A DNA stretch of 64,000 nt from Falsochrobactrum ovis (GTDB lineage: Bacteria > Pseudomonadota > Alphaproteobacteria > Rhizobiales > Rhizobiaceae), in NCBI RefSeq assembly GCF_003259955.1, contig NZ_QLMK01000010.1:1-64000 (forward strand), written 5' to 3'. The notes under the pieces are model-generated. The model was not told the DNA's origin. It saw only the letters and a program-made list of their open reading frames with translations, and ran no database searches. The translations under genes were made by a program, and so were the position numbers. Shown piece after piece: positions 46,898 through 56,714 of the stretch; position 1 is the stretch's first letter, and every line of letters begins with the position of its first letter.

Positions 46898-47941
46898 ATG
46901 AGCAAAATGACCGAGTATTGGATTTTAGCAGCAATAATTCTGCTTCTCTTTTTAGCCAGTCTAGCACTTTGGCTCATGATGCGACGCAATCAGCGCTGGG
47001 CCAAAAGTATTTTAACCCATCTTATTTTCATTGCAGCAGTATTTGGCCTCATCCTGACGATCCGCGAGGCGGTTTATATATTGCTTGGTCATTTTAAGAT
47101 CAGCGTCATCACCAGTGACATGGTGGATACAACATCGATTTTTGCGATGGCAATTCTGGCCATGCTGCAATCATTCCAGTTGATCAACCGTCTGACTTAT
47201 AGCCACATCAACCGCAGCAATGATCCAACAACCGCTCGATTGATCGCGCGCGTCCTCAAACTGTCAATTTTCTTGGTACTCGTCTTGCTTTTTGGAGAGC
47301 ATTTCGGGATCGGCCTTTCCGGATTAATGGCCTTCGGAGGCATTGGCGGCATAGCGATTGGCGTTGCTGGCAAAGATGTTTTGAGTAATCTTTTTTCTGG
47401 CGTAATGCTGTTTTTCGATCGGCCGTTCAGCATAGGAGATTGGATCAGCTCCCCCGATCGTCAGATAGAAGGCACCGTCAAAGAAATTGGCTGGCGACAG
47501 ACCAAAATCATGACCTTTGATCATCGACCGCTCTATGTTCCGAATTCAGCGTTTTCTACAATCAGCGTTGAGAATCCTGGCCGAATGACCAACCGTCGGA
47601 TCAATACGACCATCGGATTACGATATGAAGATGCTGCAAAAATTGCCGATATCGTTGAGGACATTCGCACTATGATCAAAAACGATGAAAAAATTGATCA
47701 TAGGCAGACAACGTTGGTTTTCTTTAATGGATTTGGTGATTCTGCTCTTGAGATAATGATTTATTGCTTTACCAAAACCACCGTTTGGGCGGATTGGCTT
47801 GCTGCTCAACAGGAACTTTATTTGAAAATAATCGATATCGTTCACGCAAGAGGTGCTGATTTCGCATTCCCATCCGAAACGCTTTACATTCAATCAAACA
47901 ACAATCAGACGCCTGAAACGATCCAATCGGCAATTAGATAA
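46898..47941 (+). CDS. MscS-family mechanosensitive channel
   Basis: About 347 residues from ATG 46898; an in-frame start at 46841 or 46907 is possible, and no strong ribosome site decides. Four to five helices precede the conserved MscS core: [43 protein letters not shown] (pore helix and following beta-domain), then [27 protein letters not shown]. Such channels release solutes under hypo-osmotic shock. It is a stand-alone gene downstream of nikR in divergent orientation. Confidence 0.88.
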   Translation: MSKMTEYWILAAIILLLFLASLALWLMMRRNQRWAKSILTHLIFIAAVFGLILTIREAVYILLGHFKISVITSDMVDTTSIFAMAILAMLQSFQLINRLTYSHINRSNDPTTARLIARVLKLSIFLVLVLLFGEHFGIGLSGLMAFGGIGGIAIGVAGKDVLSNLFSGVMLFFDRPFSIGDWISSPDRQIEGTVKEIGWRQTKIMTFDHRPLYVPNSAFSTISVENPGRMTNRRINTTIGLRYEDAAKIADIVEDIRTMIKNDEKIDHRQTTLVFFNGFGDSALEIMIYCFTKTTVWADWLAAQQELYLKIIDIVHARGADFAFPSETLYIQSNNNQTPETIQSAIR

Positions 47942-47955
47942 TCTTGTTGAGATCT

Positions 47956-47988
47956 GTGAACCGAAGAATATTCTATTCATCGGTTCAC
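47956..47988. terminator. Hairpin between convergent mscS-like and crcB genes
   Basis: GTGAACCGA (47956-47964) and TCGGTTCAC (47980-47988) form a perfect 9-bp stem with a 15-base loop, 14 bp after the MscS stop. There is no T-run. Position suits a shared terminator. Confidence 0.5.
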
Positions 47989-48026
47989 ACCAGCTCTCAT
48001 AGTGCGACTTTCGGGATAAATTCCGC

Positions 48027-48413
48027 TCAACTCGACAGGCGTGCACCCGTCAGACGCATACCTACATAGAGTGCAATTGCGCCGATTACGACACTGGTTA
48101 CCAGATAGGTCAAAGCCACATACACCGCGTTTGTGCCGCCTGTCATCAAAACATAACCGCCATATACAAAGCTGGAGAATGTCGACAGCCCCCCCATAAC
48201 TCCGGTGGCAATAAACAGGTTTGCATTTTGGCTCAGAGCGCCTTTTTCAGATAGGCCCGAAGCTATCCCTAGTAAAAATGACGCAACGATATTCGCTACA
48301 AAGATTGACATAGGAAATCCGTCAGCAAGATCAGGAACCGTCAGCATCAAGAGTTCCCGTGCCACTGCACCTACCGCACCGCCCAGAAAGACGAGAATAA
48401 TCGTATTGAACAT
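48027..48413 (-). CDS. crcB: Fluoride channel FluC/CrcB, copy 1
   Basis: 128 residues with four helices. Family motifs: GGAVGAVARELL at the N-terminus, FVANIVASFLLGI with the pore Asn, and GGLSTFSSFVYGG containing the Phe box. FluC proteins export fluoride as dual-topology dimers in the inner membrane. It lies 9 bp downstream of a second crcB copy on the same strand; such pairs may form heterodimers. Confidence 0.93.
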   Translation of the reverse strand: MFNTIILVFLGGAVGAVARELLMLTVPDLADGFPMSIFVANIVASFLLGIASGLSEKGALSQNANLFIATGVMGGLSTFSSFVYGGYVLMTGGTNAVYVALTYLVTSVVIGAIALYVGMRLTGARLSS

Positions 48414-48422
48414 CGTCCCATC

Positions 48423-48812
48423 CTATCCAATAATTTGCGCAAGCGATGCGCCTAAGCCTGCTGCTATCAATCCGACGACAACAGAACTCACAAGATAAAA
48501 CACCGCCAAACCGCCATAGTGTTTCCGGGCCAATTTAATTGCATCCAGTTGCATTGAACTGAATGTCGTATAGCCCCCAAGAACACCGGTCAAAATTCCA
48601 GATGTAAGAAAACCACCGAAACGATCATGCCATTCCATATTGAATGTAATGGTCAAAAATCCAATCACGAACGCTCCAGATATATTGATCAAAAACGTTC
48701 CTAACGGAAATTTTCCGGAGTAATTCTCGCCAACAACTTTTCCGATCCACCAACGGAGCACGGAACCCGCACCGCCCCCCAGAGCGACCCATAGAATATC
48801 AAGTGCTTGCAT
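48423..48812 (-). CDS. crcB: Fluoride channel FluC/CrcB, copy 2
   Basis: 129 residues, four helices. GGGAGSVLRWWIGKV, GTFLINISGAFVIGFLT and TGVLGGYTTFSSMQLDA are the family motifs. It is only distantly similar to its neighbour, so it is an old pair rather than a recent duplication. Transcribed first. I looked for a crcB-type fluoride riboswitch upstream (48813-49100, minus strand) and did not recognise one. Confidence 0.93.
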   Translation of the reverse strand: MQALDILWVALGGGAGSVLRWWIGKVVGENYSGKFPLGTFLINISGAFVIGFLTITFNMEWHDRFGGFLTSGILTGVLGGYTTFSSMQLDAIKLARKHYGGLAVFYLVSSVVVGLIAAGLGASLAQIIG

Positions 48813-49105
48813 TTTATACCTTGGTAAATAGCTGAAACAACGCGTTCTGCTGATACATAACCTATTCCTCGATAATAGTTTTGTATTTTCTTATCTACTG
48901 AATTGATAAAACGCTTTATAGAACAGCAATGACGAGCGCAATGGAAATGAGTTTCAAGGTCCGAACGGACGATTTTCACCATACATTCCGTATTTCTGGT
49001 TAGTAACTCCCCTGTTGACTTTTCGCAGGTTGCAAACACCACGGTTTTAGTTTTGATCAAGCTGAAGCTAAAATCTCAAAATGAAGTTCTATCTCGGGTC
49101 TGGTG

Positions 49106-49936
49106 ATGAATTCTCTTAGTCGTATATGTTCGCTGCTCGCCTGTTTCACAATCGGGACTCCTATTGTTGCAATGGCGGCGGACGTGATCACCCCCGAAGT
49201 GACAAATATTCAACCGGCTAATGATTGGAAATTTGAAATCACTCCTTACGCTTGGGCGACCGGCCTCAAAGGAGATATTTCACCTTTTCGACGTCTGCCC
49301 AGCGTTAGCATTGAAAAAGACTTTTCCGATGTGCTGGAAGATTTGAATGGTGCTATTTTCTTAAATGCTTGGGGCACGAATGGGGAATTCGGGTTTCTGG
49401 CAGACATTATGTATGTCAACCTTAGTGAAGCGCATGGTTTTGGCCCAATTCCATTACCTATTGGACATGCGACAACAAATCTGGATGTAAAAGTCGATGC
49501 ATCCATATTCAGCGGTACCTTTATGGGCGCTTATCGGGTGGCGTCAAATGAAAATTTTGCTCTCGATGCGTTGGGTGGTGTGCGGTTTTTTCACGTCTGG
49601 ACCGATCTCAAACTTAATGCGCGCATAAACAATACGCCTCTTCATGCGGATTACCGTTTAAAAAGCAGTTTCGGCTGGGCCGATCCTTTGGTTGGCGCCA
49701 GACTTCAATATGATTTTAATGATAAGCTTCAGCTCGTTACTCAGGCCGATGTCGGCGGGTTCAATGTCGGATCCGATCTCACAGTGCAGGCTATTGCAAC
49801 GCTCAAATATGCCATAAACGATAAAACTTCGCTGGCTTTGGGCTATAAATATATGGACATTGATTATAGCAGGGATGGGCGGGTGTTTGACAGCACGCTG
49901 CATGGCCCCCTGATCGGTTTAACTTTTCGGTTTTAA
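49106..49936 (+). CDS. Outer-membrane beta-barrel protein
   Basis: 276 residues from ATG 49106; GTG three bases earlier is in frame. A cleavable signal (MNSLSRICSLLACFTIGTPIVAMAA) is followed by alternating polar/hydrophobic strands and ends with aromatic Phe (GPLIGLTFRF), as expected for BAM-inserted barrels. The repeated strand patterns with DW-FEITPYAWATGLKGD and LALGYKYMDIDYSRDG are typical of a group of uncharacterised porin-like proteins. Function unknown. It precedes the ytcA-mdtNOP operon by 56 bp and might belong to it. Confidence 0.82.
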   Translation: MNSLSRICSLLACFTIGTPIVAMAADVITPEVTNIQPANDWKFEITPYAWATGLKGDISPFRRLPSVSIEKDFSDVLEDLNGAIFLNAWGTNGEFGFLADIMYVNLSEAHGFGPIPLPIGHATTNLDVKVDASIFSGTFMGAYRVASNENFALDALGGVRFFHVWTDLKLNARINNTPLHADYRLKSSFGWADPLVGARLQYDFNDKLQLVTQADVGGFNVGSDLTVQAIATLKYAINDKTSLALGYKYMDIDYSRDGRVFDSTLHGPLIGLTFRF

Positions 49937-49992
49937 TTAGCTATCTGTAATGAATGAGAAGCATAAAACCATATATTGCGAGGGGGCGGATT

Positions 49993-50259
49993 ATGTTGAA
50001 ACGGATTAGCCTCATTTCCTCACCCCTATTGTTTCTGAGCGGTTGTATCAGTCAACGAAATCCGACGATCGCTCTTTATGGCGCTTATTTTCCTTCATGG
50101 ATCGCCTGCTCTTTAATCGGTATCCTTGGCGCTGTTTTTATCCGGTTGATTTTCATCAAAACCGGAATTGACGATCTACTGGCTTGGCGGCTGGCCACTT
50201 ACGTAGCTCTTGCTTTGGCGATTGGATTTGCTTCTTCATTGATGATATTTGGTCGGTGA
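49993..50259 (+). CDS. ytcA: YtcA-family lipoprotein
   Basis: 88 residues from ATG 49993. A lipoprotein signal with lipobox LSGC (Cys18) is followed by two membrane helices (PSWIACSLIGILGAVFIRLIFI and YVALALAIGFASSLMIFG), the arrangement of YtcA. In Escherichia coli ytcA precedes mdtNOP exactly as here, 12 bp before the mdtN-like gene. Its role in the efflux system is unknown. Confidence 0.82.
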   Translation: MLKRISLISSPLLFLSGCISQRNPTIALYGAYFPSWIACSLIGILGAVFIRLIFIKTGIDDLLAWRLATYVALALAIGFASSLMIFGR

Positions 50260-50271
50260 GACAGGATTATT

Positions 50272-51306
50272 ATGAATAAAACAAAATCCCGTATCATGGT
50301 GGCATTGCCGGTACTCATCATCGCAGCGGCCGTGTTCCTGGGCTGGAACTATTTCAAAAGGGCTGACACCAACCTTCTGTCCAGCGATGCCAGTTTGACC
50401 GCTGCCATAACGCATATTTCTGCCAGTGTTCCCGGGCGGATCACGCAAATATTCGTAGCTGAGAATGATGCAGTCACCAAAGGGCAATTATTGTTCAGCC
50501 TCGACCCCGAACCCTATCGCTTACTTGTCGTGCAAGCTGAAGCGGACCTTAAGGCGGCGGAAGCGCTTTATGAAACACAAAAACGCAATATTGCTGCCGA
50601 ACAAGCCAATGCCGACATAGCCAATAAACAGATTGAACGGGCGCGCGTTAATCTCGATCTTGCGGAAAAGTCGCTAGAGCGGCTGCTGCCCATGCAGTCC
50701 AAAGGCTATGTCACCGATCAGCAAATACAAGATGCCCGCACTTTGAAACTCGACGCCGAAGTCTCACTTCAACAGGCGGTGCAGCAAAATAAGGCTGCGG
50801 ACTTGCTGGTCAATTCACCCGATGCGGCCTTGGCCCTTGTCGAGGCCCGCAAAGCAGCGCTTGATATAGCCAAGCGCAATCTTGAGCATACCAAAGTCTA
50901 TGCCCCGCATAATGGCCGCGTCGTGGGGCTTCAGGTTTCCTCGGGCGAATTTATCGTGACGGGAGAATCCATTTTTACTCTGGTTAATACAGACCAATGG
51001 TATGCCACGGCTCTTTACCGTGAAGGAGAGCTTAAAAATATCGCTGTTGGCTCATGCGCTATCGTTTATGTGATGGCTGATCAGTCGATTGCCATCAAAG
51101 GGCGGGTGCAAGGTATTGGGTGGGGCGTCTCTTCCGAAAGCTCGATAAATATTCCGCGTAGTTTGCCCTATGTTCCGAAAGAACTTGACTGGGTACGGGT
51201 AGCTCAGCGTTTCCCGGTCCGCATAGAATTGTTCGATCCCCCTGAAAACCTTATGAGGGCGGGCGCATCAGCTTCGACCGTGGTTGAGCATGACACAAAT
51301 TGCTGA
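50272..51306 (+). CDS. mdtN: HlyD-family efflux adaptor (MdtN-like)
   Basis: 344 residues, matching the length of E. coli MdtN (343). An N-terminal membrane helix (VALPVLIIAAAVFLGWNYF) is followed by a lipoyl half motif (ITQIFVAENDAVTKGQLLFSLDPEPY), a long coiled hairpin (about 90-200) and the second lipoyl/beta part (VYAPHNGRVVGLQVSSGEFI). It links the FUSC inner-membrane pump to the outer-membrane duct. The stop lies 17 bp inside the next gene, indicating coupling. Confidence 0.88.
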   Translation: MNKTKSRIMVALPVLIIAAAVFLGWNYFKRADTNLLSSDASLTAAITHISASVPGRITQIFVAENDAVTKGQLLFSLDPEPYRLLVVQAEADLKAAEALYETQKRNIAAEQANADIANKQIERARVNLDLAEKSLERLLPMQSKGYVTDQQIQDARTLKLDAEVSLQQAVQQNKAADLLVNSPDAALALVEARKAALDIAKRNLEHTKVYAPHNGRVVGLQVSSGEFIVTGESIFTLVNTDQWYATALYREGELKNIAVGSCAIVYVMADQSIAIKGRVQGIGWGVSSESSINIPRSLPYVPKELDWVRVAQRFPVRIELFDPPENLMRAGASASTVVEHDTNC

Positions 51307-53146
51307 GGAAGGCTGGATCAGGCGGGCAGCTCGCCATCTCTTAGAAGATTTGCAGCCTTTTCCAGGCCGCTTTTATCTGGCGCTTTCCATCGGCATAATT
51401 TGTGCTGTCTCGACTTCGTTTGCGATGATCTACAAGTTACCCGAGGCGGCGATTGGGTGTTATCTCGTTATATTCTTGATGAAGGCTGATGCCGCAGAAA
51501 ATATTCTGGCCGGCACAGGCATCATCGTGGCTGTCAGCTTGGTCGTTATATTGCTGATCGGAATTATCAATTTGACGATTGAATCTCCGCCGGCGCGAAT
51601 TGCTGCTATCGTATTGGTATCTTTTGTCTTTCTCTATTTAGATTCCTGCAGCCAGCTTGGAGAAAATGCAGGAATAGTGGCGCTTGTCATCGCATTTGTG
51701 CTCACTTTGATGGATATTATACCGCTTGGAGAAGTTGCCACACGTGCCGTGCTTTATGCATGGGCAATGGTCGCTTTACCGATGGCGGTGATGATTGTTT
51801 ATAATTTATTCTTCGGCATGTGGCCGCAAAACCTCTTGCGACAAACGGTTATTGAACGGCTTGAACTTGCAGCAGATTATCTGGAAAACCCCACAACTAG
51901 AAACCGCGAGAAACTCCGCGATGCTCTTGAAGAAGGCGAGGGCGAACAGACCAAGCGTCTGCTTTTGATAAAGGTTCTCAACCTTTTGCCCGCCTCGCAA
52001 CAATCATATCTTCTTCGAGCCCAGTCGCATTCTTATAAGCTCATGCTCGCCGTGCTGGCTTTCGATAAGACGTTGAATGCCGAGCTTCGTGGCAGTTTGG
52101 CTCATTCTTGCAAGGTGCTTGCACAAAAACTTGCAGCCCAAAAAAAACATGAGCCGATCAATGCCACTTTTGCTGATGAAGACATCACCCAGGCCCGCGA
52201 AATACCCGAAATACTCGAAGACCTAGCGCAAGGCAGAGATCCCGGTAAACAGGCGCCTGTTAGTGATCCGTTTATAGCGAAGGATGCGCTGAGCAATCCC
52301 ATTCATTTGCATTTTGCATTGAAGACGACTTTAGCCGCCGTCACCTGCTATTTCATATATTCCGCAGCGGATTGGCAGGGAATCCATACAGCAATGATCA
52401 CCTGCTATGTCGCTGCACTGGGCACAACGGGAGATACGGTTCACAAGCTTGTTTTACGGATAACGGGTTGCCTGATCGGCGCATTTTTTGGCTTAATTTC
52501 AATCCTCTACCTCATTCCCCATATGGAATCAGTTGGGTCGCTCGCCTTCATGATCTTCTTTTTTGTGTCGATTGCAGCATGGGTCTCCACGGGAAATGAG
52601 CGCATTTCCTATGGAGGAGTGCAGATAGCGCTGGCATTTTTGCTAACAACGTTGCAAGGTTTTGGGCCAGGCACAAGTCTTAGCGCAGCGAGCGATCGTA
52701 TTATTGGCATTTTGCTGGGTAATTGCGTGATATTTATTATTTTCACCACCATCTGGCCTGTGAGTGTGACTTATGCGATCAGAACACGGCTCGAAAGCGC
52801 ATTGGGGAAACTGCAACAATTGGCGCAACTCGATTTCAGCCAACGCAATGCCTCGACCAATTTGATGGCTTCGGTCGAGAATGATCTTGGTGTCGTACAT
52901 AATTCACTGAGAATGGCCTCATATGAACCAAGAAGTCTGCGGCCTCATAATGAAACAAGAAAAACCTTTGACGCATTGGCAGAAGAGCTTAACCAATTAG
53001 CTTTGAAATTATTTTTCAAACCCGACATTTCCGCTGCGACCCAGTCGGCTTTAGCAGATTTTCACGAAAAGATTACCCATGCAGAGCTGGCGGCAGATGC
53101 TCTACCACCAGAAGCTATCAAGCGCGATGCGGAGCCTAGTCAATGA
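51290..53146 (+). CDS. mdtO: FUSC-family inner-membrane efflux protein (MdtO-like)
   Basis: 618 residues from ATG 51290 (TTG at 51284 also in frame). Six helices lie in the N-terminal third, then a cytosolic helical domain of about 160 residues, then a second membrane bundle with the FUSC-type pattern (YGGVQIALAFLLTTLQGFGPGTSLSAASDRIIGILLGNCVIFIIFTTIWP). The family exports aromatic acids or fusaric acid-like compounds. The gene overlaps mdtN-like and mdtP-like partners on both sides. Confidence 0.87.
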   Translation: MTQIAEEGWIRRAARHLLEDLQPFPGRFYLALSIGIICAVSTSFAMIYKLPEAAIGCYLVIFLMKADAAENILAGTGIIVAVSLVVILLIGIINLTIESPPARIAAIVLVSFVFLYLDSCSQLGENAGIVALVIAFVLTLMDIIPLGEVATRAVLYAWAMVALPMAVMIVYNLFFGMWPQNLLRQTVIERLELAADYLENPTTRNREKLRDALEEGEGEQTKRLLLIKVLNLLPASQQSYLLRAQSHSYKLMLAVLAFDKTLNAELRGSLAHSCKVLAQKLAAQKKHEPINATFADEDITQAREIPEILEDLAQGRDPGKQAPVSDPFIAKDALSNPIHLHFALKTTLAAVTCYFIYSAADWQGIHTAMITCYVAALGTTGDTVHKLVLRITGCLIGAFFGLISILYLIPHMESVGSLAFMIFFFVSIAAWVSTGNERISYGGVQIALAFLLTTLQGFGPGTSLSAASDRIIGILLGNCVIFIIFTTIWPVSVTYAIRTRLESALGKLQQLAQLDFSQRNASTNLMASVENDLGVVHNSLRMASYEPRSLRPHNETRKTFDALAEELNQLALKLFFKPDISAATQSALADFHEKITHAELAADALPPEAIKRDAEPSQ

Positions 53147-54648
53147 AGGCTACGCTCGGATTAGATGTGCTAAAGCGCTCTCATGTAAAATTTGGTTGCG
53201 GCGGATCGGTTCTTTGCTGGCTGACCATCCCGTTACTGTTGGCGGGTTGTGCAACTGACGCCTTGGAACTTGCCCCTTCGACCCCAGATCAGCAATGGAC
53301 GCCCCCAGCTCAATCGGCTCAACCCGGTTCAAAAGCGGAAACCGCCAATCAAACCGCGTTTGCGCTTAGCACACCCGGTGTCTATTCAGAGAAAACTTAT
53401 ACGCTGCCCACCTTGATTGACTTGGCACAGCGTAACAACCCATCGACGCGCAACGCTTGGGAGCGCGCCCGACAGGCGGCACTTGCGGTTGGCATGGCGG
53501 AAGCGACCTATTTACCCATCATTACGGCAAATGTAGTTGGTGGCATCCATCACAATCGTTCGCCGCTTCCAATTCCAATTGGTGCCAAGCGATATTTTGA
53601 TACAGAAGTGAAAGGAATTATGCCATCGGTGGCGTTGCAGTGGCTGGTTTTCGATTTTGGCGGGCGCAGCGCCATTGTCTCAGCCGCAGAACAGGTTTCC
53701 TTGGCTGCAAACTATCAGTTCAACTTGATGCATCAGAAAGTGGTTTTGGACGTAACCCGCAACTACCACAATTATAATGCGTCTCGTCAGCAGAAACAGG
53801 CGACAGAACAGGCTGTCAAAAACAGTCGTACCGTGCTCGACGCTGCGTTAGAAAAACGCAAAAACGGGGTTGGTACGGTCGTCGAAGTTGCCCAAGCGGA
53901 GCAGGCTTTGGCTCAGGCAAAATTGCGCCTTGTCACGGCAAAAGGTGCTGAACAAGATGCCTATCAGGCACTTTTAGCAGCTATTGGTATTTCACCAACG
54001 TCCCAATTGCGCATCGAAGACACAAGTTCGCGAAAGCTTCCCACTCCGTCCGCTGTCCCCATTCAGACAATGGTTGATATCGCTTTGGATCAGCGCCCCG
54101 ATATTCGGGCTGGCTATGCGACGCTCAAGGCAGCGCGTTCGGGCATCGACGAAGCGAATTCGGCATTTCTGCCGAAAGTTGGCCTTTACAGCAGCCTATC
54201 AACCCATTCCGCAGATATGAACGCAGCTGGTCTACCATCTATCGGAGCACGTGGGCGCTCTGCCGATGTTTTTATAGGGGCAACCGTACCACTTTATGAT
54301 TCAGGATTGCGTGCAGCACAATTGAAAGCGGCGGAAAGCCGTGCAAAAGCAGCCGAATTGGACTATGCGCGGCTGAAAGATGACGCAGCGCGTGAGATCG
54401 TGATCGCTACAAATGCGTTGACCACGGCACTCGAAGCGCAACAGGCAGCGAATGCTCTCGTGAAAGCTGCGTGGAAAACTTACGATGCTACTGTGGAAGC
54501 CTATCGAAACGGGCTTGGCACGGTGACGGCTGCGGCAATTGCCCAAAATGGTTTGCTGGATGCGCAAATCGCGGAAGCGGAAGCACATGCGGCAGCGTTT
54601 ACAGCCGCAGCAAACCTTGCCTTTGTGCTCGGTGCATCGCAGGGCTAG
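53143..54648 (+). CDS. mdtP: Outer-membrane efflux lipoprotein (MdtP-like, NodT family)
   Basis: 501 residues. A lipoprotein signal with lipobox LAGC (Cys36) is followed by the duplicated OEP pattern: LIDLAQRNNPSTRNAWERARQAALAVGMAEATYLP and its later counterpart RPDIRAGYATLKAARSGIDEANSAFLPKVGLY. It forms the trimeric outer-membrane channel of the pump. The ATG overlaps the FUSC gene stop (ATGA). It closes the ytcA-mdtNOP-like operon. Confidence 0.9.
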   Translation: MKATLGLDVLKRSHVKFGCGGSVLCWLTIPLLLAGCATDALELAPSTPDQQWTPPAQSAQPGSKAETANQTAFALSTPGVYSEKTYTLPTLIDLAQRNNPSTRNAWERARQAALAVGMAEATYLPIITANVVGGIHHNRSPLPIPIGAKRYFDTEVKGIMPSVALQWLVFDFGGRSAIVSAAEQVSLAANYQFNLMHQKVVLDVTRNYHNYNASRQQKQATEQAVKNSRTVLDAALEKRKNGVGTVVEVAQAEQALAQAKLRLVTAKGAEQDAYQALLAAIGISPTSQLRIEDTSSRKLPTPSAVPIQTMVDIALDQRPDIRAGYATLKAARSGIDEANSAFLPKVGLYSSLSTHSADMNAAGLPSIGARGRSADVFIGATVPLYDSGLRAAQLKAAESRAKAAELDYARLKDDAAREIVIATNALTTALEAQQAANALVKAAWKTYDATVEAYRNGLGTVTAAAIAQNGLLDAQIAEAEAHAAAFTAAANLAFVLGASQG

Positions 54649-54713
54649 GGTGCCATATTGCACCCCAACCTATTTGAAAAATATTCCCGGGACCGTTTAA
54701 AGCAAAGGTTGAA

Positions 54714-56714
54714 TCAAGCGGGCTGAAGAACAGGTTCCGCCGCATGCTCTTGGTTTGTGACCGCGCAAAGATCTGCCAGATGCTGAATGCCATCCGCAGT
54801 TTCACGAAGAGCCGACTGCAGATTTTCGTCGATTTTTTCCAAAGAATTTTGCGACAAAAGTTTAGCCATAGCAGGCGAAGTATCGCCCGTTGCGGCGAGC
54901 TGCTCGATCGCTGTCGCAAGCTGCTCAATCACCTCATTGGAGGGCGATGCAGCCACTTCCTCTGAAAGATTGATAAGCTGCGTAATGCGATCACACAAAG
55001 CTTCTGCGCCTGCAATCGCCGGCAACCAGGCAAGCGCCTCGGTGCTTGTCGGGGGTGGCTCGGGGAGGCTGCGCTGCAGTCTTGTGCGCATATTCGATAA
55101 TTGCTTATAGGCTGAGCTTCTCAATGCAGCGGTTTCTTCGAGCATTCTCGCGGGCGCTTCTGGGTCACGGTCGGCATTTTGAAATGCGCTACGCAAATAG
55201 GTCGCTAAAGTCGTGAGCACGTCGGCAAAACCTTGACGCGTTGCGACCTGAATCGACTTTGGCCAAATCAAGTAGCCGAAAACCAATGCTATCAAGGATC
55301 CGATCAGCGTATCAGAAAGACGTTGGATTCCATAATCTATTGTCGGTTTGGCCATCTCAAAATCAATAAGAACCAAAACGATAGGCGTTAAGAATGCGCA
55401 TTGAAGAGCGTAGCTTCGTAAGCCCGCCCAAGGAAGGATAAATCCTAATATAGCAATTACCAAAACAAGCAGCACGCCTTTTGGAACAAGAATAATAATG
55501 GCGGTTGCTAGCAAGACGCCAATGAAGGTTCCGGCGCTTCGTAGAGCAGCTCTGGCAAAAACCGAACCGAAATCCGGCTTCATAATCACCGCGACCGATA
55601 AGGGAATCCAATATGAATGGTTTCCCGGAACCACTTGTTCAACCAAAAGCGCAAGTAACATGCATAAGGCCAACCGGAAAGCAGAGGTGATTACTTCATG
55701 TCCCAGAGTAAGCCGATCTTTTATTGTTTCAATTGAAGGGAGGTTCCGCAAAGACCAGGATTGCTTTGCGACACGACCGCTTCGCAATTGCTTATTATCT
55801 GGCCAAAGAAGCTCAAAAAGCCGCGCAATATTGCGTAATAGCCGGTTATTTCTATCAATATCGGACAGTGCCGGGGCTTGTTGATTACTATCCAGCGCCT
55901 TCGCCATTGCGCTTAGCTGTGAGGCACATTCATTTAGGACCTTTTTATCTCTTGATCCCCCAATCAAAAAGGCTGAAATTTGGTCGGTTACCGCCAAAAT
56001 TGACGCAACATAATCGCCGTTTTCAGAAGCACCGTCAGAATGAGACGGCTTTCCCATCAGCGCGCTATAGGTAGAAACCTGCGCATCAGTCACCTTCCGG
56101 CGGATTGCTTCAAGTTTCGTCGCATCCATCTGTGAATCGGTGGTTGCATTGGCCAATTCCGCCAAGGAATTTAACAGATTAGACAATATCTGCCGCTCCG
56201 GCTTGTGCGGGCTCAGCACGGCTTCGACCGCAAGCAAAACACAAGCAAAAGCAGCACCCGCCAGGAACAGGGCCGGCATCATCCAGATCGGTCCGTCATG
56301 GCCGAAATGCGAGGCCACAATAGCCATAATCAGCATTTGCATGGCACCTGCGGAAAAATATGCCCCATATCCGCTTATAAGCCCGGAAAACAACGCAGTC
56401 AGAACCACAGCGGCAATTGTATATGCGCCATGCCCGCCGATCAGGGATCCGAGGAGATATCCGCTCATTCCAATCGGTGCTGAAATGAAGATTCGGCGGA
56501 AGCGAAGCCTGTAAGGGTCCGATTGCACGCTAACGGAACTGAGCATAGCCCCCAGGCAAACGATCATTGCGGAAGCGACATTATTCGTCGCGAATCCAAT
56601 CGCCATAGGAACAGTGATTGCAATGGCCGTGCGCAATGAATGCCTCCATGGCCATTGCGGTGCCGGTGCCATCTTGGCAAGATTTTGTAGCCATTGGGTT
56701 GGCAAATAAGCCAT
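54714..56714 (-). CDS. FUSC-family protein (YccS-like)
   Basis: 666 residues with two membrane bundles (about 30-165 and 345-490) separated by a helical cytosolic domain, and a C-terminal helical tail. The second bundle (VPGNHSYWIPLSVAVIMKPDFGSVFARAALRSAGTFIGVLLAT) carries the conserved FUSC/ArAE motif PDFGSVFARA-like. Homologues are proposed exporters of aromatic acids. It is convergent with the mdtP-like gene (65 bp) and is not closely similar to the FUSC gene at 51290. Confidence 0.85.
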   Translation of the reverse strand: MAYLPTQWLQNLAKMAPAPQWPWRHSLRTAIAITVPMAIGFATNNVASAMIVCLGAMLSSVSVQSDPYRLRFRRIFISAPIGMSGYLLGSLIGGHGAYTIAAVVLTALFSGLISGYGAYFSAGAMQMLIMAIVASHFGHDGPIWMMPALFLAGAAFACVLLAVEAVLSPHKPERQILSNLLNSLAELANATTDSQMDATKLEAIRRKVTDAQVSTYSALMGKPSHSDGASENGDYVASILAVTDQISAFLIGGSRDKKVLNECASQLSAMAKALDSNQQAPALSDIDRNNRLLRNIARLFELLWPDNKQLRSGRVAKQSWSLRNLPSIETIKDRLTLGHEVITSAFRLALCMLLALLVEQVVPGNHSYWIPLSVAVIMKPDFGSVFARAALRSAGTFIGVLLATAIIILVPKGVLLVLVIAILGFILPWAGLRSYALQCAFLTPIVLVLIDFEMAKPTIDYGIQRLSDTLIGSLIALVFGYLIWPKSIQVATRQGFADVLTTLATYLRSAFQNADRDPEAPARMLEETAALRSSAYKQLSNMRTRLQRSLPEPPPTSTEALAWLPAIAGAEALCDRITQLINLSEEVAASPSNEVIEQLATAIEQLAATGDTSPAMAKLLSQNSLEKIDENLQSALRETADGIQHLADLCAVTNQEHAAEPVLQPA

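Noticed and set aside
48813-49105. Fluoride (crcB) riboswitch before the FluC pair
   Set aside because: The minus-strand leader was read by eye and the conserved aptamer segments were not found.
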